Positions 59,885-64,000 of a DNA stretch of 64,000 nucleotides are shown here, piece after piece (positions within the stretch are counted from its first letter, which is position 1; each line of letters begins with the position of its first letter). This DNA comes from Melanocharis versteri (taxonomy: Eukaryota; Chordata; Aves; Passeriformes; Melanocharitidae), in NCBI GenBank assembly GCA_013397845.1, contig VZTG01001540.1:1564754-1628753 (forward strand). The letters are read 5' to 3'. Below the pieces are notes generated by a model. It did no database searches. It was not told the origin of the DNA and saw nothing but the letters and a program-made list of their open reading frames with translations. The position numbers and the translations under genes were made by a program.

Positions 59885-62415
59885 GATCCATAAATTTGAA
59901 ATGTATATTTATTCATAAATTTTCGTAAACAGAGAGGAGTAAAAGCAAAAAAGCTTGTAACAGCATGTAAAGAATCAGAAATAGTATCTTACAAAGGCAC
60001 GAAATTACTGTTCATAGCACCATCACAGAAAATCATAACGCAACATTGCAATAAATACCCTTCATGAAAACTTTTCACAACTCAAAAGCAGTAAAGGCAT
60101 CAAAACCCGTGGCTTCATATCATACAAATACAGCTCTCCCCTGTTAAAGCATGTTTCCAGTAGTCCACGCTTTTTCTAGACAAAGCTCAAAAGTTCATAT
60201 CGAGAAAAGAAACAAATGTGCTGCAAGTATCCGGATCAGGTGACTAACTTGCAAATAACCTCCTCTCCCACCCAAGCCAAGGAAGAGTATCTATAAGGCT
60301 AAACCTAGTGAGTTTAAACAAAAGGTAACTTTTTTTAAAATGCCACGTTCCTGATTTTGCCATTCAGACTAAGACACCATTGACAGAACAACCGATAGAA
60401 AGTCCTCTGATGCAAAACTTGAGCAATAAAATTATCAAACCAGTCCTTTACTTGCTCATTTTGTAGTCTTTTTAAGTAAACAATGAAACCATTTTTCTTT
60501 TTCCGCAAACAGCCCCCAAACTCTATTACTGCCACATTTGTATCAGCAGTATCATAATATTAAGGATTTTTTTTTCTCAGAAACAGCATTTCACACTGAT
60601 CTGTGGCAACCAAACAATTTTATTTACTTTTGTATTTGTTTCCAAAACCTTTGCATCCAAACACAATTTCTATAAAGTCTATCCTTAAACCAAGGGCAAT
60701 GCACGCATATGCAACCTAATACCTTTTATCTGAAGATCTGGATCAACTTTCTTTGATTCCAAGCTTGCTCTTGACATAAATGAAGGCAAGTGTGGTCCCA
60801 AATTGGTCATTCACAGCACCAGTCAATGGCAGTTTAAAAAGAACAAGGACTGCATTATAAGGGTAAACATTTGGTATGATTCAAATCTTATGCAATATAG
60901 AAATGAGCTTAAGGCAAGATTGCTTTTGATGCCTTAGCCAGTCATCCCCATAGTGTGACTTGTCATAAATCTTGCAGAATACTACAAAGAAGGAGAAGCA
61001 AAGAGAACAGTCAGCTAATGGCTACATACCACACTGCTCACACCATGTAAAAATAAAATGTAGGGAAATTTAATAAGTCATATATTAAATTATACACCTG
61101 CTACATTAAGATTTTTCATATTATCCGCAAGTTCTTGACATTAGAGCTTTCTCTTTAACAAAAAAAAAAAANAGAGGAATTTGGTTTAGTTTCCAAAATC
61201 AAAATAAGGTCTATCTTTAGGAAACATATTTAGTTAAGTCCTCTGTTCCAGGATTCCTAGAAATCTACCCAGCTTCCTTCCTCAGTGCTCTGAATGCAGC
61301 AGCATATGCAAGTTTCCTCACTTCTTAGCTCACTGGAGCTGTAGACAAAAATGACAGTATGCAACTTTTTAAGTCTGTATTCATTAGCATTAAGATGCTT
61401 ATATAGCTTGCTTTGTAGTTATTTGGTACCATTATAACCCTCATCTTTTCTCAGCCTTCTACATTTGTTTTTTAACTTTGACCCTTATCTTCTAAATTAA
61501 AAATGTTTCTTTATTTACATATGCAGGGGTGTAACTCAGTTCTTGTGTCTGAGGGTGATTTACCACAAAGACTGCAGTAAAAATCGGATTGTGGGAAAAT
61601 ACAAAAATTTTTGCTCGTCTTCTTTGTGAGCCAATATATTCCCTAAGTATCTTGTTGGTTGGGTAAGAGTCCTTTATGCATTTGGCTTCATTTTCTAACC
61701 TTTAGGGCTTTGATACTGTTGCCTGTACTTTTGCCAGTGTTTTAAAACAATAAAAACCACTAGAACATCCAAAAACTAAATACAAAACACGTTAATAAAG
61801 TTTGCAAACTTGGCCTAGCCTGTGCTTTGTGCCATAAGAGTCTAGTAACTATGCAAGTTTTAATAGATAATCTAAAACATACAACTCTGACATTAAATAA
61901 GGAAAAAAATGTTTACAATGTTTTCAATGAAGTGTGGATGGACTTGCACTCCCTGAGAATAATTACATAAATAGGCCAGCCTCAGTGTGGTTGCAGAGGC
62001 ACAGTCCTGGCTGATGTCAGCTAGAAAAGTATTAGAATAATCACTATAAACTGTACTGGATGCAATTTTATTGCCAGGAAGAATATTGTGAAGAAAATTA
62101 ACTCTATGGTCAATAAATATATTTTATATTGGAGTTCATACAAAAATCGGTATAAGAACATCTACAGAAATTCAGAGAATAATGTGTGTGAAGCTGACTG
62201 TCCCACCTGTAAGTGAAAAAGGGACATCTATATTTGGAAGAGAGATAACACAAGAAAAAGAAATGGAAAATGATGTTGATACAATTAATTCTTACCCGCT
62301 TGCTACAACTCTGTATGCCAGGTGATCTACCAGTGGTCCCTGACAGGATGCAAGTGAGCTTCTATGCTTGACACAGACTTCTGACATGGAATTCTTATGC
62401 CTCTTGAGGGTGTTA
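59885..62415 (-). other. Repeat-free block, possible minus-strand 3' UTR
   Basis: This 2.5-kb block is free of recognisable transposons. On the minus strand it would end at a canonical AATAAA (59913-59908). Near its upstream end a minus frame open for about 60 codons ends with TAA near 62416 ('SVADVLAFYKRVEEE' as last residues). This is suggestive of a terminal exon plus long 3' UTR, but that frame has no ATG, contains no recognised domain and is within chance expectation. Another 66-codon minus frame (60535-60335) looks protein-like but also lacks support. A conserved non-coding block or plain unique DNA is equally possible. Confidence 0.15.
61172..61172. other. Ambiguous base
   Basis: A single 'n' at the end of an A12 run. 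This is a base-calling or consensus uncertainty at a homopolymer and not a scaffold gap. Confidence 0.95.
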
Positions 62416-63843
62416 TTCTTCTTCAACCCTCTTGTAAAATGCAAGAACATCAGCTACTGAGCAGCTGTCATGTTCCAGCCTCCCAACACTGGCTCTTTCT
62501 CTGATGAGTAAAGCAATTCTTAAATATGTACATACATATGTACATAAGTATGGAGTTTGTATCTCTTGGGGAACCAGATTTTGAAATTTAATTGCAAGAT
62601 GTTATTTTACTGCTATAAACACCCACCAGTTTTCCCAAAATTAGCCTTGGAACTGTGGCACATTGTTTTCAGGGGGAAAAAAAAAGTTTATTGAGCTTAT
62701 TTTACATTTCCTAAAAGCAGTTACATGTGATCCTTAGCTGGATAGTGATGAGGAGGCAGTATGTTCTGGCTGATTTATAAAAGAAGCTGGGTTATTGCAT
62801 ATAGGCTATTATATGCCTCTTTCCCACCAAATAAGTGAAAGAATCCAAGGCAAAACTTTTATGGAAAACAACTTTTCTCTCATTAATTTTACAAAGCGGT
62901 GTCATTAGACATTTCTGACTGATGCTTTTTTATTCTCTTGTTACTTTTCACCAGCTGTGAGCTTGAACAGAATAGGTCTCCTCTCTCTCTATACCAAGAC
63001 AATGGTCCTACCAAGAGATGAAGATACCTTTCTCCTGGCAAGGTGATCTCACAAGTGGTCTCATAATCATCTCTTCCATGTTAATGGCTGGGAAATCCTG
63101 GTATTTACAGGCCCCACAGGACAATCAGCACTGAACTCACCATTCTTCCCAGGATGTAATGGCTGCAGCTATGAAGTAAAAGCATCCCCTCCTACGGGGA
63201 TTCCTTTGTGTCCGGAATATACTATTCATCATCATATTCCAGTTCACAATGCCTAGAATAATGAGAGGGTTGTGCTGAATGTAGTCTGGCACAGCTGTGT
63301 TTTTCATAGCATGACACCAAGGATATGTGCTGCATTACCGCATGGGATAATGTGGGAGGAATGTCCTAGATGGAAGGAGTCAATCTTGACATGGGCTGCA
63401 TCCAGGAACAGACCCTGGAACAAATTATCATGTCAATTGTTTCAAGGTCTTCTTTTTAGAAGGAAATTGCTGGCTCAGTCCAGAGCATAGCCTGCGAGTA
63501 AACCAGGAAATAGCTAATTGCTAATGTGGGTACACATACACCCAACCTCATTCCAGTAGGACCAAATCTTTTTACCACATTTGAGCACCAACAAGAGAAT
63601 AAAAACTCTTTTTTCTTCATGTTCTCCAGATTTGAAATGCTTCTGAGATTTTGTCTGTTTGATATTGCAATTAGAGTAGCTCGACAGAGAAGCATAAACT
63701 GTGCTTTGCTATAAAAATGATGAGGCCTACAGTAATTTTGGCTGTTTACAGATGAACACCCAGAAACACAGACCAGCTGAGGAGGAATCCCGGCCCTTCA
63801 CAACAACAGAAATCACGGCTGGACATAATGTGCTTCTCTTCAG
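62416..63843. other. Unique DNA, no gene seen
   Basis: Contains a pair of identical 10-bp palindromes 'tatgtacata' (62525-62534 and 62537-62546). On the minus strand a donor-like 'AATG|GTGAGT' near 63143 is preceded by a possible 22-base segment after 'cttcatagctgcag'. No known gene or transposon recognised. Confidence 0.45.
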
Positions 63844-63878
63844 GGGATATACTATCTAATGTGGAAGAAAAGCTAATG
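63844..63878 (+). other. Candidate 35-nt exon
   Basis: Acceptor 'atgtgcttctcttcag' ends at 63843 and a donor 'AATG|GTATGT' follows 63878. Of the three frames only one is open: two leading bases then 11 codons ('DILSNVEEKLM'). The required incoming phase (one base carried over) matches that left by the candidate exon 8463-8542. Small size makes chance likely. If both are real, most of the window would be one long plus-strand intron. Confidence 0.2.
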
Positions 63879-64000
63879 GTATGTGTCACTTGGGCTTTGA
63901 TGGTACTGAGACTTTTGGTCCAGAGCTGTCTTCAACAGGGACCCATCTCCAGAGAGCAGGCTGTTATGGGTCCCATCTTCTCAGCAGCCTGTCTCTTTCA
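63879..64000. other. Window end, nothing recognised
   Basis: Unique sequence running off the window edge. No feature seen. Confidence 0.5.

Noticed and set aside
1..64000. CRISPR arrays, operons, phage or plasmid features
   Set aside because: No regularly spaced repeats or tightly packed ORFs; the repeat content is vertebrate.

Overview
This is a gene-poor, AT-rich stretch of vertebrate nuclear DNA, almost certainly from a bird and most likely a songbird. It carries at least six CR1 LINE fragments whose 3' ends have the avian signature (a 'ttccaac' block followed by 'ttctatgattctatga'-like octamers). It also has one tRNA-Ile-headed SINE with a CR1-derived tail (an architecture I associate with the zebra finch TguSINE1 group), at least two retroviral LTRs, and otherwise very little interspersed repeat. 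No operon-like or prokaryotic organisation is present. Nearly all open reading frames are 60-120 codons, overlap on several frames, and are what random AT-rich sequence gives. I recognise no conserved protein-coding gene.

Layout: 0-13 kb is unique DNA with two short CR1 ends (27-110, 1247-1459), a GT microsatellite near 5.5 kb and one splice-bounded candidate exon (8463-8542, +). A CR1 3' end lies at 13153-13585. From 17.5 to 22 kb there are two minus-strand LTR remnants (from 17573; about 19340-19560), a 15-bp direct repeat in the 18.9-19.1 kb segment, and the tRNA/CR1 SINE (21866-21998). From 26.8 to 32 kb is the most structured part: a 181-codon ORF, a chain of four minus-strand segments with splice-like borders and mutually compatible phases (31348 down to 27719), and just beside it a complete solo LTR (31407-31962) with TG...CA ends and a near-perfect 5-bp target duplication. 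From 32 to 58 kb is mostly unique sequence with simple repeats (35.4 kb, 42.2 kb, 48.2 kb, 50.7 kb, 54.8 and 55.1 kb) and one CR1 relic (40400-40487). From 58.1 to 59.8 kb there are two CR1 copies, one keeping a broken C-terminal part of the CR1 reverse-transcriptase ORF. From 59.9 kb to the end is unique sequence that could include a minus-strand 3' UTR and ends with a 35-nt candidate exon.

The sequence alone cannot decide whether the window is intergenic or inside one or more long introns. The best leads are the minus-strand exon chain, the poly-T/CAG|GTAAAA element at 54842-54873 that looks like a recursive-splice ratchet point, the LTR with an E-box overlapping back-to-back AP-1 sites, and the perfect HNF1-like palindrome at 55047-55061. 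All need comparative or transcript data. The exon calls were picked by eye from a large sequence and carry a real risk of chance matches.
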